The position numbers and the translations under genes were made by a program. Under the pieces are notes generated by a model. It had not been told where the DNA came from, ran no database searches, and worked only from the letters and a program-made list of their open reading frames with translations. This document shows, in pieces, positions 27,803 through 35,530 of a stretch of DNA of 64,000 nucleotides. Numbering within the stretch: the first letter of the stretch is position 1; each line of letters opens with the position of its first letter. Source of the stretch: JAHBVH01 sp034432375 (GTDB lineage: Bacteria > Chloroflexota > Anaerolineae > Caldilineales > Caldilineaceae); contig DAOUCA010000027.1 in NCBI GenBank assembly GCA_034432375.1, forward strand, positions 136,658 to 200,657, given 5' to 3'.

Positions 27803-27873
27803 GACCACAGATACAGACAGATGGACGCAGAGGAAGAAATCAATAGCTGTGTTCATCGGCGTCCATCTGTGGC
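27803..27873. repeat. Inverted CCACAGATGGACGC-type repeat
   Basis: Arms CAGATGGACGC (27818-27828) and GCGTCCATCTG (27859-27869) enclose about 30 bases, with CCACAGAT/ATCTGTGG outside. Sequences of this CACAGATGGACGC type are widespread intergenic repeats in bacterial genomes. Confidence 0.55.
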
Positions 27874-27927
27874 AAAAAATTTTCATCGTTCTTGGTGCCA
27901 CCGAGGCATGTTACCTATTCTTAACAA

Positions 27928-27960
27928 AAAAGGCGGCGGTCATGATGACCGCCGCCTTTT
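27928..27960. terminator. Bidirectional terminator
   Basis: Sixteen-base arms AAAAGGCGGCGGTCAT / ATGACCGCCGCCTTTT with a one-base spacer. It lies between the convergent surface-protein gene and rpsT and ends both transcripts. Confidence 0.9.
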
Positions 27961-27981
27961 AGATTGTGCCACGTAGCAGAG

Positions 27982-28257
27982 TTACGCTGCGCTGCTAGCT
28001 TCTAATGTATTGAGCGCCTTCATCAGGCGGCTTTTGCGGCGGGCAGCATTATTTTCATGAATCACACCCTTGCTTGCAGCCTGATCAAGGGCCCGCATTG
28101 CCGCAAAGACAGCCTCGCGACTTTCTGGGGTGCCATCTTCCATCGATTTACGTGCTTTCTTAATCGCCGTGCGGGAATTACCACGGACAATGCGATTGAG
28201 CGTCGTACGTTTGGCGGCTTGCCGGTTGCGCTTTTCTGCTGACTTGATATTTGCCAT
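27982..28257 (-). CDS. rpsT: 30S ribosomal protein S20
   Basis: 91 residues, basic and helical, typical length of S20 (16S rRNA binding, small-subunit assembly). It starts MANIKSAEKRNRQA and continues with TLNRIVRGNSRTAIKKARK and AASKGVIHENNAARRKSRL. ATG 28257 follows AGGAG by ten bases. The terminator 22 bases after the stop ends it. It is monocistronic or at the end of its unit. Confidence 0.96.
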   Translation of the reverse strand: MANIKSAEKRNRQAAKRTTLNRIVRGNSRTAIKKARKSMEDGTPESREAVFAAMRALDQAASKGVIHENNAARRKSRLMKALNTLEASSAA

Positions 28258-28521
28258 CTTGTTGTTGCTCCTAATTGTTTGGCCGCTCAACTGTTAAAAA
28301 TCACTCTTCCGCTCATCGAGTCAATGATTTCTAACAAATCTTGCGGCGCTAGCCCTTGTAAAAAACAAACGGATTAATGTTTACTCATCTATACAGACGC
28401 GCGCTTAGGCCACGCGATAAGATATTCACCGAAAGACATGCAGCAGAATTTGAGGACCTCTGCAATGTCCACAAGAGAATAGTATACTGTAAAGACAAAA
28501 ATTTGTCGAATTTTGAAGAGA

Positions 28522-28770
28522 CTATTTTTTCTGCTTTGCAGCTTCTAACGCCTGAAAGACAGAATACCAGGTATGGGGTGGATATAGCAGTTCGCCACCT
28601 TCAATGTCGAGCACAGGAATCAGATAACGAAAACGCAGAAACTCCTCTGGATCTTCTTCAATATTGCGTTCTAAAAGCGTAAACCCAATCTTACTTTGGA
28701 GCAAAAGCAGGTCAGCTTTGACTGTTTCGCAAAGATGACAATCTGGCTTGCTGTAAAGGGTTACCCGCAT
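28522..28770 (-). CDS. Glutaredoxin-like thiol protein (DUF836)
   Basis: 82 residues with a thioredoxin fold: VTLYSKPDCHLCETVK at the N-terminus with the CHLC redox motif, the cis-Pro in RYLIPVLDIEG, then a C-terminal helix. Glutaredoxin-like proteins exchange thiols or take part in disulfide transfer. It starts 13 bases after the permuted CcdA gene on the same strand, so it probably shares its transcript and may pass electrons to or from it. Its terminus is short and Lys-rich (AAKQKK). Confidence 0.85.
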   Translation of the reverse strand: MRVTLYSKPDCHLCETVKADLLLLQSKIGFTLLERNIEEDPEEFLRFRYLIPVLDIEGGELLYPPHTWYSVFQALEAAKQKK

Positions 28771-28783
28771 ACCTTTGTTCACC

Positions 28784-29722
28784 CTATACTTTACGTGCAC
28801 CCACGGCGGCACCACTTAAGTAGCCAATATAGGCAGGAACCAGAGGCAACACGCAAGGGCTAATAAAACTGATCAGCCCTGCAATCAAGGCTAGCGGTGC
28901 CGCGGCAAGAAAACTCAGGCTAATGAGATCGCCACCCGTGCCCGACGAAGTGGAGACCCAATCCTCCAATTGAAAGACCCAATCATTGAGGAAGAAAAAG
29001 CGTGTGGTCAGCAGTGCGAGACTGTCACTCCAGAGCAAATAGGCTACATAGAGCAAGAAAATCCCACTAATAATGCTCACAATGTTAGCATAGCGATTCA
29101 ACCGCCGTAAAAAGGCGCTCATTGAGCTAAATGCAGCACCAGTGATTAGAAAGGGAATTCCCAACCCCAAGCTATAAATCGCCAACAAGCCTGCGCCTTG
29201 TGCGGCCGTTCCGCTATCTTGTGCCAAAAAAAAGATACTCGCGAGAATGGGGCCGACACAAGGCACCCAGCCAGCACTAAAGCTTACCCCTAGCATTGCG
29301 CTGCTCAGATATCCCCAATTTCGGTTCACTTGGTGCATCTCTGTGACACGCTTTTCGGTGTAGAGCAAACGATTAAAAAATTCCAGCAAGCTCACCAATG
29401 CGGCAGCAGCCGGATTTTTGTGCAGATCAACCTGGCGACTAATTCGTGTCACAAGCCACCGAAAGAGACCGAGGGTGACCAGTGCAAAGATCACAAGCAG
29501 GAAAGCACCAAGCTGCTGTATCAAACGCAGATAGGGATAGAGGCTATATCCAAGCAGCCCAGCCGCCGACCCAATCAAGGTAAAGACTGCGCCAAAGCCA
29601 AGTACAAACGCCAACGCATGCAGAAAAACCACCAAGCGGTCGCCACGCTCAGTGCGCTTTGATGCTTTAGGCAGTTCTACGCTTGATGCCGTCACGGCGG
29701 GCTCTTGTACAACCTGTGTCAT
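28784..29722 (-). CDS. Circularly permuted CcdA-type thiol transporter
   Basis: 312 residues, at least six membrane helices, CcdA/DsbD-beta family: moves reducing equivalents from the cytoplasm to the outside for cytochrome c maturation. The order is unusual. The normal first helix with SPCVLPLVPAYIGYLSG is at the C-terminus (Cys290), whereas the protein opens with the usual second helix (LHALAFVLGFGAVF). The second cysteine helix (AGWVPCVGPILASIF, Cys155) keeps its place, so both active cysteines are present. The frame is uninterrupted. It lies in the ccm cluster, between ccmD and a glutaredoxin-like gene. Confidence 0.88.
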   Translation of the reverse strand: MTQVVQEPAVTASSVELPKASKRTERGDRLVVFLHALAFVLGFGAVFTLIGSAAGLLGYSLYPYLRLIQQLGAFLLVIFALVTLGLFRWLVTRISRQVDLHKNPAAAALVSLLEFFNRLLYTEKRVTEMHQVNRNWGYLSSAMLGVSFSAGWVPCVGPILASIFFLAQDSGTAAQGAGLLAIYSLGLGIPFLITGAAFSSMSAFLRRLNRYANIVSIISGIFLLYVAYLLWSDSLALLTTRFFFLNDWVFQLEDWVSTSSGTGGDLISLSFLAAAPLALIAGLISFISPCVLPLVPAYIGYLSGAAVGARKV

Positions 29723-29750
29723 ATCGTCTCCAAACTAGTTGTCTGGCTGC

Positions 29751-29806
29751 TTAATTTTTAGAAATCCCTAACTGTTCATACCCGTGTGGTGGTTTCTAAA
29801 AATTAA
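29751..29806. repeat. AT-rich hairpin between ccmD and ccdA
   Basis: Perfect 14-base arms TTAATTTTTAGAAA (29751-29764) and TTTCTAAAAATTAA (29793-29806), loop 28 bases. It is too AT-rich for a typical terminator. It may be a regulatory hairpin or short repeat in the leader of the CcdA gene. Confidence 0.5.
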
Positions 29807-29944
29807 ATGTTCGCAGCACTAATGGCTTGGCCGCGTAATTTCAGCAGCATCCCTATATCAGCCAAAATAATAGTGCAAATATTACCCACGGTTTCTTGCT
29901 AGTCACAGCAGAACTGTGGGTTTATTTGAGGCGCACTCTAACAG

Positions 29945-30088
29945 TTATGTCGTGCGATTGTGATCATTCATGACCTCTTCTAAGGCACGCACTTCCTGTT
30001 CCAGGTTCGCCTGACGTTGCCCGAGGTAGATTACATAAAAGAGCACAAGCGCCCAGATACCAATAAAAGCAGCCGCTAAGAATCCCAT
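29945..30088 (-). CDS. ccmD: Heme exporter small subunit CcmD-like
   Basis: Only 47 residues: one transmembrane helix (FIGIWALVLFYVIYLGQ) followed by a charged, helical tail (QANLEQEVRALEEVMN), the CcmD pattern. CcmD joins CcmC, CcmE and the CcmAB ATPase in releasing holo-CcmE. The start lies one base past the ccmC stop, so the genes are translationally coupled. Too short to be found by length-based gene prediction. Confidence 0.85.
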   Translation of the reverse strand: MGFLAAAFIGIWALVLFYVIYLGQRQANLEQEVRALEEVMNDHNRTT

Positions 30089-30089
30089 C

Positions 30090-30839
30090 TTATACCAACC
30101 TCTCGCGTAGTTCTTCTAGGCGATCTTCCATGCGTAGTTGCCGCCAGCGAATAATCATCAGGGTATTAAAGAGCAAACAAAAGCTGATTGTAGTAATCCA
30201 CAATGTATGTCCCATTGTCGAACCAATATTGAAGGAACCCTGTGCATCCGGGTTTTGCCCATTAAAGACAACAGGATGGATCGACCGAAACCAGCGTGCG
30301 CTATAATAGGTGAGCGGGACACTGATAAAGGCAAAGAGTGCGTAGATACTGCTAAAGCGCGCACGGGCATGCCGGTTATCAATGCCATTGCGGAAGAGCA
30401 GGTAAGCGACATAGATTAGCAACGTGATTGTTGTTGTTGTCAGCCGGGGATCCCACGTCCAATAGGTGTTCCAGGTCGGTTTTCCCCAAATGGATCCGGC
30501 CAAGGTCATGCTGGCCCCTAGGATGATGCCCACCTCAATGCTGGCCTGCGTCACCCGATCCCAATCCAGATCGCGAGTAATCAAATAGACGATGCTGCCA
30601 ATGAGGGCCATGAGGAAGGCAATACAGGCACCCATGACAGCACCAATATGGAGATAAAAGATCCGTTGCGCAAATTGCTCAGCTCCCGCAAGATTAGTCG
30701 CTGGCTTGGCATAGAGCAACGCAGCCCACATGGCCGCAGCCATTGCCACAACCGTCACGATACTCAGAATCAACAATCCAATGTTGCGTCCACGCGCTTG
30801 TGTTTGTACGCTGTGCGAAACCAATGTTCCACTACTCAT
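30090..30839 (-). CDS. ccmC: Heme-handling protein CcmC
   Basis: 249 residues with six membrane helices. It presents heme to CcmE outside the membrane. The tryptophan-rich heme-binding motif is recognised as WGKPTWNTYWTWDPRLT in the middle; conserved external histidines occur at YLHIGA and in RSIHPVV. ATG 30839 is preceded by AGGAG on the minus strand. A 110-base gap separates it from ccmB, longer than elsewhere in the operon. Confidence 0.93.
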   Translation of the reverse strand: MSSGTLVSHSVQTQARGRNIGLLILSIVTVVAMAAAMWAALLYAKPATNLAGAEQFAQRIFYLHIGAVMGACIAFLMALIGSIVYLITRDLDWDRVTQASIEVGIILGASMTLAGSIWGKPTWNTYWTWDPRLTTTTITLLIYVAYLLFRNGIDNRHARARFSSIYALFAFISVPLTYYSARWFRSIHPVVFNGQNPDAQGSFNIGSTMGHTLWITTISFCLLFNTLMIIRWRQLRMEDRLEELRERLV

Positions 30840-30949
30840 AGCACTCCTCTATCTCGTTACATTGCGGAAACTGGCAATAGTTCCGACACCCACAAACACG
30901 CCAGCCGCCAGTACACAATTCCCACCGACATTGTGCCAGTCTGTACGCA

Positions 30950-31720
30950 TTAAATATCTTCCCAAAGCAGATCAAAGACTAATAACGCTGCTGTAAAAAA
31001 GATGAGATCAAAGGCCACTAGCATGCCCAGCCAGTTTTGAAAAGAAGCGAGCGAGCGCGCATCAATAACCAGTTCAGTCATCTTTAGCCCGGCCATAAAG
31101 AGCGGCGCTAGGACGGGTAAGAGCAAAATCGGCAACATACTCTCGCGTGATCGTATCCCGACTGTTAATGCCGCAAAGAGCGTTCCCACGCTAATATAGC
31201 CAAAAATGCCTAACAAGATCGTCAACAAGATCCAAGGGGAGAAAAAGTTCACATCAAAGATGAATAGCATTACCGGCAGGAGAATCAAGGCCGCAACTAC
31301 CATGAAGCAAAGGTTGGCCAGTAACTTGCCCAAATAGATTGCACTGCGATCGACCGGTGTTAACAACAGCGCCAACAGGGTCTGCCGATCCATTTCGCCA
31401 CTGAAGCTGCGGTTGAGCCCCAACAAACCGGTAAAGAGCAAGATACCCCAAAGCACGCCAGGCGCAACCATCTCGGAACGGGGAACACGCAGGTCAAAGG
31501 CCATACCAAAGATAATGACAGCCAGAATACTAAAGGCGGCCATCACACCCAAAATCTCTTTGGCACGCATTTCAATTCGCAAATCTTTGGCCGCAACAAG
31601 CCAAACTTTGCGAGAATAACTCCGGTAACCGCTATCGGTCCGCATAGCAACAGGTTGCATCACAAGCGTGTCGGGTTCTACATATTCAGATTGATGTCCA
31701 GTCGACAAGGAAACACTCAT
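30950..31720 (-). CDS. ccmB: Heme exporter permease CcmB
   Basis: 256 residues with about six membrane helices (ILAVIIFGMAF; GVLWGILLFTGLLGLNRSF; LLPVMLFIFDV; LLPVLAPLFMAG). The CcmAB ATP-driven complex frees heme-bound CcmE from CcmC. A hydrophilic N-terminus of about 40 residues precedes the first helix, longer than in E. coli. ATG overlaps the ccmA stop by four bases. Confidence 0.9.
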   Translation of the reverse strand: MSVSLSTGHQSEYVEPDTLVMQPVAMRTDSGYRSYSRKVWLVAAKDLRIEMRAKEILGVMAAFSILAVIIFGMAFDLRVPRSEMVAPGVLWGILLFTGLLGLNRSFSGEMDRQTLLALLLTPVDRSAIYLGKLLANLCFMVVAALILLPVMLFIFDVNFFSPWILLTILLGIFGYISVGTLFAALTVGIRSRESMLPILLLPVLAPLFMAGLKMTELVIDARSLASFQNWLGMLVAFDLIFFTAALLVFDLLWEDI

Positions 31721-32442
31721 GATTCAACGCCCGTTGCTACATGAAGTTGGTGAATCATTGCCGCATTATCAAAGAGCGAAATGGAGGTATGATGGTCAAT
31801 CTGTCCTTGCACCAACAGCGCCACCGAATCCGCCCACGTTAGAGCCCGGTCAAGATTATGGGTCGAGAAGAGAATCGCCCGCCGCTTATCGCCCAGATGT
31901 TGCAACAACGTCTGTAACATTTGCGAACTCTTCTGATCCAACCCAGTGTCGGGCTCATCGAGCAGAAGTACAGGCGGATCGTGAAGGATCGCCCGCGCAA
32001 TCGCCAGCCGCTGCTGCATTCCACGACTATAGGTACGCACAAAATCGTGTCGGCGCGGCCAGAGATCGACCGCGTGTAAAACCGTTTCAATGCGCCCCGC
32101 CGGTTCAGCCAGATCATACATGCCAGCAAAAAAGAGCAAATTTTCCCAGGCGCTCAAATGATCATAAAGCAAAGGCACATGGCTGACGAGTCCGACATAG
32201 CGCCGCAGCTCTTTGCCGGCCTGCTGCAATTTCGCACCACCCAACACAATCTCGCCGCGGTCTGGTTTTGCCAATCCAGAAATGAGCCGCAATAACGTCG
32301 TCTTCCCCGCGCCGTTGGTGCCCAATAGCGCAACCACATTGCCTTCATGGATCGCCAAATTAACCCCTTTTAGCACCATTTTGGAACCGTAGCGCTTATA
32401 GAGCGAGTTAACTTGAATGAGTGGGGGCGGTGAATTGGTCAC
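31717..32442 (-). CDS. ccmA: Heme exporter ATPase CcmA
   Basis: 241 residues, a single ABC ATPase with Walker A LGTNGAGKTTLL, Q-loop, signature TYSRGMQQRLAIARA (deviating from LSGGQ as is usual for this family) and Walker B VLLLDEPDTGLD. It is the energy-giving subunit of CcmAB. It starts four bases after ccmE and overlaps ccmB by four bases, so the module is a tight operon. Confidence 0.93.
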   Translation of the reverse strand: MTNSPPPLIQVNSLYKRYGSKMVLKGVNLAIHEGNVVALLGTNGAGKTTLLRLISGLAKPDRGEIVLGGAKLQQAGKELRRYVGLVSHVPLLYDHLSAWENLLFFAGMYDLAEPAGRIETVLHAVDLWPRRHDFVRTYSRGMQQRLAIARAILHDPPVLLLDEPDTGLDQKSSQMLQTLLQHLGDKRRAILFSTHNLDRALTWADSVALLVQGQIDHHTSISLFDNAAMIHQLHVATGVES

Positions 32443-32445
32443 GCG

Positions 32446-32940
32446 TTATCGCACTGCCTTTACTTGAACTTCTTCGGGTTCTTCGTCATAGCGGCTGGGA
32501 CACTTGAGTAGCAACGTTTCGGCCTGGAAGGTACCATCTGGCATTAACTCGCCTTCAATAATCGCCGATGCAGCCCGCTGAAAGTTATCCGGGCGTGGCC
32601 CAAAGAAGACAATCGGCAATGCTTCCTCACCCGCACTATTCTCATCACTAATTGAGAAGCGCAAAACCACATTGTTGGCGTCCCAATCTTCGGTGCCACC
32701 CACTACATTGCCATTGACCCGCACACGCTGTCCATACACCTGCGTGCCCTGTGTGTGCAACTCTGCCACCGTCATATAATAGGCCCCCGTGGTACGCGTG
32801 GCCTGAACCATCTGTACACTGAGATAGCCGACAAAGAGGAGCAACAAGATACCACCAACCAGATATTTCATGCGAAAGCTGGTTGCTTTACGCTCAGTCA
32901 ATTGTACCGGAATCGTTGGGCGGTATACTTCTTGAGTCAT
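32446..32940 (-). CDS. ccmE: Heme chaperone CcmE, Cys-type
   Basis: 164 residues. An N-terminal TM anchor (YLVGGILLLLFVGYLSVQM) is followed by the OB-fold beta-barrel (RVRVNGNVVGGTE, FSISDENS, IIEGELMPDGTF). The heme-attachment residue is Cys147 in CPSRY, the C-x3-Y variant known from archaeal and some bacterial CcmE, in place of the His of the classical HxxxY. It binds heme covalently and passes it to the holocytochrome synthase. First gene of the ccmE-A-B-(C-D) run. No ccmF or ccmH is seen in the window. Confidence 0.9.
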   Translation of the reverse strand: MTQEVYRPTIPVQLTERKATSFRMKYLVGGILLLLFVGYLSVQMVQATRTTGAYYMTVAELHTQGTQVYGQRVRVNGNVVGGTEDWDANNVVLRFSISDENSAGEEALPIVFFGPRPDNFQRAASAIIEGELMPDGTFQAETLLLKCPSRYDEEPEEVQVKAVR

Positions 32941-32961
32941 ATAGTCACCTAGTTCCTTGAT

Positions 32962-33351
32962 TCAGATGGCATTATCACGACCATCATCAACTATGGTTAA
33001 ATCGTCAACGACTGCTTCATCAACACCAGTATCATCAACAGCTGCGTACAAGATCGCCTCCGCTCTGTCAGCCAGGGGAGCCGGTACCAAAACCGATGTC
33101 TCGGCCAATGTACCAGAGGTAAGGCCATAAATTGCACCTAGCGCCTCCCCGCGAATAATCGCCGGGATACCTTCACTTTCCAACCGACCTTTCACAACCT
33201 GTGCTTCCATCTGATTGGTTGCCCGCCAGACGACAACGGGTTCTTGCTCCACACTGCCACCGGTTGTAACCCCCAGCACACCTTGTTCGTCAGCCCCATC
33301 TGTTACGGAGCGACGAAACCAACCAGCAAATCCTTCAGACAGAATAGACAT
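32962..33351 (-). CDS. DUF2007-type protein
   Basis: 129 residues. The middle (VVVWRATNQMEAQVVKGRLESEG, then IPAIIRGEALGAIYGLT) matches the DUF2007 putative signal-transducing domain, followed by VLVPAPLADRAEAIL. The N-terminal 40 residues are specific to this protein and the tail is acidic. Function unknown. It lies 21 bases upstream of ccmE on the same strand and may lead that transcript. Confidence 0.8.
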   Translation of the reverse strand: MSILSEGFAGWFRRSVTDGADEQGVLGVTTGGSVEQEPVVVWRATNQMEAQVVKGRLESEGIPAIIRGEALGAIYGLTSGTLAETSVLVPAPLADRAEAILYAAVDDTGVDEAVVDDLTIVDDGRDNAI

Positions 33352-33402
33352 GTGCCCTCTATCTTATCACCAAATGAACCCAAAAGACGAATAAATACAA
33401 TA

Positions 33403-33777
33403 CTATTGGCCCAAGCTCTCATCCAAAATTGTCAAAGCCGGTTGCTGGAATGTCCCATCCGGTGCGCGCGGAAAAGGATCAACCGCAACGATAGCTGTGC
33501 GCACAACCGGACCATAGACGTGGGGGAAAAGATGTCCATCTGCCTCTTCCCATCGCAATTCGGACTGTAGCTTGGTGGCCGCAATGCTCAGGATAACAAA
33601 CTCACCCGCGATCTGCCGATAGAAACGATTGGCGACCTCCACCAAGCGCTCAGGCTCGCCCGTACAATGGATAAAGCCTTCACTCGCCAACGTCTCTGCG
33701 ACATAATCCGCTTGTGCTGTCAGTGCATGCCACTGGTCTATCGGCAGCATGTGATAAATGAGTTGCATTTGTGGCAT
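33403..33777 (-). CDS. DUF952 protein
   Basis: 124 residues, DUF952: IYHMLPIDQWHALTAQADYV, GFIHCTGEPERLVEVANRFY and RWEEADGHLFPHVYGP are the family strings. The fold is related to glutathione S-transferase C-terminal or ADP-ribosyl-type proteins; the biochemical role is not known. Same strand as the neighbours on both sides. Confidence 0.88.
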   Translation of the reverse strand: MPQMQLIYHMLPIDQWHALTAQADYVAETLASEGFIHCTGEPERLVEVANRFYRQIAGEFVILSIAATKLQSELRWEEADGHLFPHVYGPVVRTAIVAVDPFPRAPDGTFQQPALTILDESLGQ

Positions 33778-33853
33778 TTTAGTCTATTCTCTACAAGAAG
33801 ACCACCGTCAACTGGACAGGTTATCGACTCCTGCTCGGTGCGCAGCCTATCGC

Positions 33854-34486
33854 TCACCCCCCGACAAAGGGGTTATATTGACGCTCATGCCCAATCGTCG
33901 TTGACGGCCCATGCCCAGGATGGACGCTATAACTATCGGGTAAGGTGAAGAGCTGTTCGCGAATACTATGTAATAAGGTTGGTCCGTCTGCCATTGGTAG
34001 ATCGAAGCGTCCAATACTCCCCTGAAAAAGCGTGTCGCCTCCAAAGATTTGCCCGCTGGCGTGGTGAACAAAGATCACATGGCCAGGCGCATGCCCAGGG
34101 GTGAAACGCACCTCGAGCACCTCTTCCCCCACAACGATCTCTTGTCCATGGTGCAAAAACTCATCTGGCTCATCGATCGGATCGACCTCTGAATCGAGCC
34201 AAAGTCGTACTCGCTCGGGCACATCGTGGAGGACAGGCAAATCGGCTTCGTGCAAATAAAAGGGCGCACCAGTGGCCGCTTTGACACCATTAACCGCCAT
34301 TACATGATCAAAGTGAGCATGCGTATTAATGATTTTTTCAATGGTTAGGCCCAACTGCTGAATCTGACGCAAAATACCCCGTGCATTATCCCCAGGATCA
34401 ATAATGACCCCACGCTGTGACTTTTCACAGCCGAGAATATAGCAATTCTCCTGTAAAAGACCGACCGTCAATCCTTGAACAATCAT
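33854..34486 (-). CDS. Metallo-beta-lactamase-fold hydrolase (glyoxalase II-like)
   Basis: 210 residues. The two-metal site is complete: THAHFDH, PGHAPGH, GGDTLF and HPGHGPSTTIGHER. This group hydrolyses thioesters such as S-lactoylglutathione or related compounds, in the cytoplasm. Length equals the short bacterial form, which lacks the extra C-terminal helices of human glyoxalase II. A TIR element lies 25 bases upstream of the start. Confidence 0.92.
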   Translation of the reverse strand: MIVQGLTVGLLQENCYILGCEKSQRGVIIDPGDNARGILRQIQQLGLTIEKIINTHAHFDHVMAVNGVKAATGAPFYLHEADLPVLHDVPERVRLWLDSEVDPIDEPDEFLHHGQEIVVGEEVLEVRFTPGHAPGHVIFVHHASGQIFGGDTLFQGSIGRFDLPMADGPTLLHSIREQLFTLPDSYSVHPGHGPSTTIGHERQYNPFVGG

Positions 34487-34510
34487 AATATACCGGTATT
34501 TATTTTTCTA

Positions 34511-34586
34511 ATAGGAGTTTACGCAAAGTGCCGATTGAGTAGGCAGCTTTTCGCCGTATCGAAACGGGAGGGCTGCGTAACTCCTA
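34511..34586. repeat. TIR element, copy B
   Basis: Ends ATAGGAGTTTACGCA / TGCGTAACTCCTAT, one-base indel between arms, interior GAGTAGGCAGCTTTTCGCCGT. It belongs to the family with copies at 55345-55417 and 57208-57307. It lies 24 bases after the stop of the HxlR gene, where it could act as a 3'-end hairpin. Confidence 0.75.
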
Positions 34587-34610
34587 TCTAAATGTCTGTT
34601 CGTGAATTCT

Positions 34611-35090
34611 TTATAGTTTTGTATCATCCTGCAGCGCCCCAAGCTCATCCCAAGCGTGCAGCCGTTCCGGCGTACAAAGCCAATCACGGCTCCAGCGACT
34701 GATCTCTAGGATCACGCTCTGTAATTCGCACCCCATCTCGGTCAAACTATATTCGACGTGGGGCGGAATCGCGCTTACCTGAACGCGTCGAATCATTCCC
34801 TCATCCTCAAGCATCTTCAATCGGCTACTTAAGGTACTGGGATTCACGCCACCCAATGCTTCCTGCAATTCGCAAAATCGTTGCGCTTCATAACTGAGCA
34901 AGGTCTTGACGATTTGAAGCGTCCACTTCTGCCCAATAATCCGCGCAGCTACTTCAACTGGACAAAGCGTGGGGTCAATCGACTTTGCTTCAATTCCTGC
35001 TACTTGTGGATAGGCGATCTCTGTCGCTCCTTCACTTATGGTACCGGTGCCGTAGGTCAATTCACTGATCGTTCGCTCTGCAACTGCCAT
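34611..35090 (-). CDS. HxlR-family transcriptional regulator
   Basis: 159 residues. A winged helix-turn-helix regulator of the HxlR/MarR-like group: LCPVEVAARIIGQKWTLQIV (with the conserved Cys), RFCELQEALGGVNPSTLSSRLKMLEDEGMIRRV and VEYSLTEMGCEL are the family strings. Members sense aldehydes, quinones or redox state and repress nearby genes. The N-terminal 40 residues are extra. A 14-base palindrome lies in its promoter, suggesting self-control. The ATG has no ribosome site of its own; a tiny reading frame with a strong one lies just upstream. Confidence 0.9.
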   Translation of the reverse strand: MAVAERTISELTYGTGTISEGATEIAYPQVAGIEAKSIDPTLCPVEVAARIIGQKWTLQIVKTLLSYEAQRFCELQEALGGVNPSTLSSRLKMLEDEGMIRRVQVSAIPPHVEYSLTEMGCELQSVILEISRWSRDWLCTPERLHAWDELGALQDDTKL

Positions 35091-35091
35091 G

Positions 35092-35112
35092 TCATTTATA
35101 CCTCGAACCCAT
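35092..35112 (-). CDS. Possible six-codon leader peptide before HxlR gene
   Basis: ATG 35112 opens MGSRYK then TGA, ending one base before the HxlR ATG. A strong AGGAGGTGA (35125-35133 on the opposite strand) lies 12 bases before it, whereas the regulator itself has none. Translation may pass from this short frame to the regulator. It may also be chance. Confidence 0.35.
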   Translation of the reverse strand: MGSRYK

Positions 35113-35124
35113 GTTTTGCAAAGT

Positions 35125-35133
35125 TCACCTCCT
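35125..35133 (-). promoter_or_regulatory. Strong Shine-Dalgarno AGGAGGTGA upstream of HxlR
   Basis: It is too far (about 35 bases) to serve the HxlR ATG directly. It could serve the six-codon frame starting at 35112. No in-frame ATG, GTG or TTG for the regulator lies at proper distance. Confidence 0.5.
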
Positions 35134-35161
35134 GTGGGTGAATTAACCTATGCTATAACAA

Positions 35162-35178
35162 ACATAGTACTATGTCAA
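35162..35178 (-). promoter_or_regulatory. HxlR promoter with palindromic operator
   Basis: On the minus strand, TTGACA (35178-35173) starts a promoter whose -10 is TATAGC after about 15 bases. The perfect palindrome ACATAGTACTATGT (35162-35175) overlaps the spacer, a typical place for repression by the encoded regulator. Confidence 0.5.
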
Positions 35179-35281
35179 GGTAATTAAGAATATTATCAGC
35201 ATTTGCTCATAACTGATTAAGTATCTAAGCACGCCATGGGTTTCGTAAACGTTTTTTGCACGTTTTTGCACATCATTAATG

Positions 35282-35323
35282 CACAAAGTCATTAGTACAC
35301 AAAGTCATTAGTACACAAAGTCA
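35282..35323 (+). repeat. 16-bp tandem repeat
   Basis: The unit CACAAAGTCATTAGTA is present 2.6 times head to tail. It lies upstream of the HxlR promoter and encodes nothing. Confidence 0.8.
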
Positions 35324-35375
35324 AAAGGTTTCATTAGCGCTTTATAGCGCTTTATAAAGTACGGCCCATCTGGCG

Positions 35376-35530
35376 CTAAGTAAAAGCGAACAAGTAAGTA
35401 GAAATAAAATTGACGTAGCAGAGGCTGAGCTTGCGATGTCCTGAGCGACGCCGAAGGGTCGAAGCCAAAGCGGATCCGGCTTCGACAAGCTCAGCCTCCG
35501 CTTTCCAAAAACTTTCTCGCTTTTACTTAG
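35376..35530. mobile_element. 155-bp MITE-like element ending in a stop codon
   Basis: Perfect 14-base terminal inverted repeats CTAAGTAAAAGCGA / TCGCTTTTACTTAG bound a 155-base unit with an inner inverted pair AGGCTGAGCTTG / CTTCGACAAGCTCAGCCT. The right repeat contains the TAA stop of the GT39 gene. No transposase is present and no clear target duplication is seen; it could be a non-autonomous element or a structured 3' terminus. Confidence 0.65.

Larger units (their letters stand above)
35091..35526. other. Intergenic region with tandem repeat and inverted-repeat element
   Basis: No gene beyond the small leader frame. It holds the HxlR promoter, a 16-base tandem repeat (35282-35323), a small GCGCTTTATA duplication and a 155-base inverted-repeat element (35376-35530). 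Confidence 0.6.
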
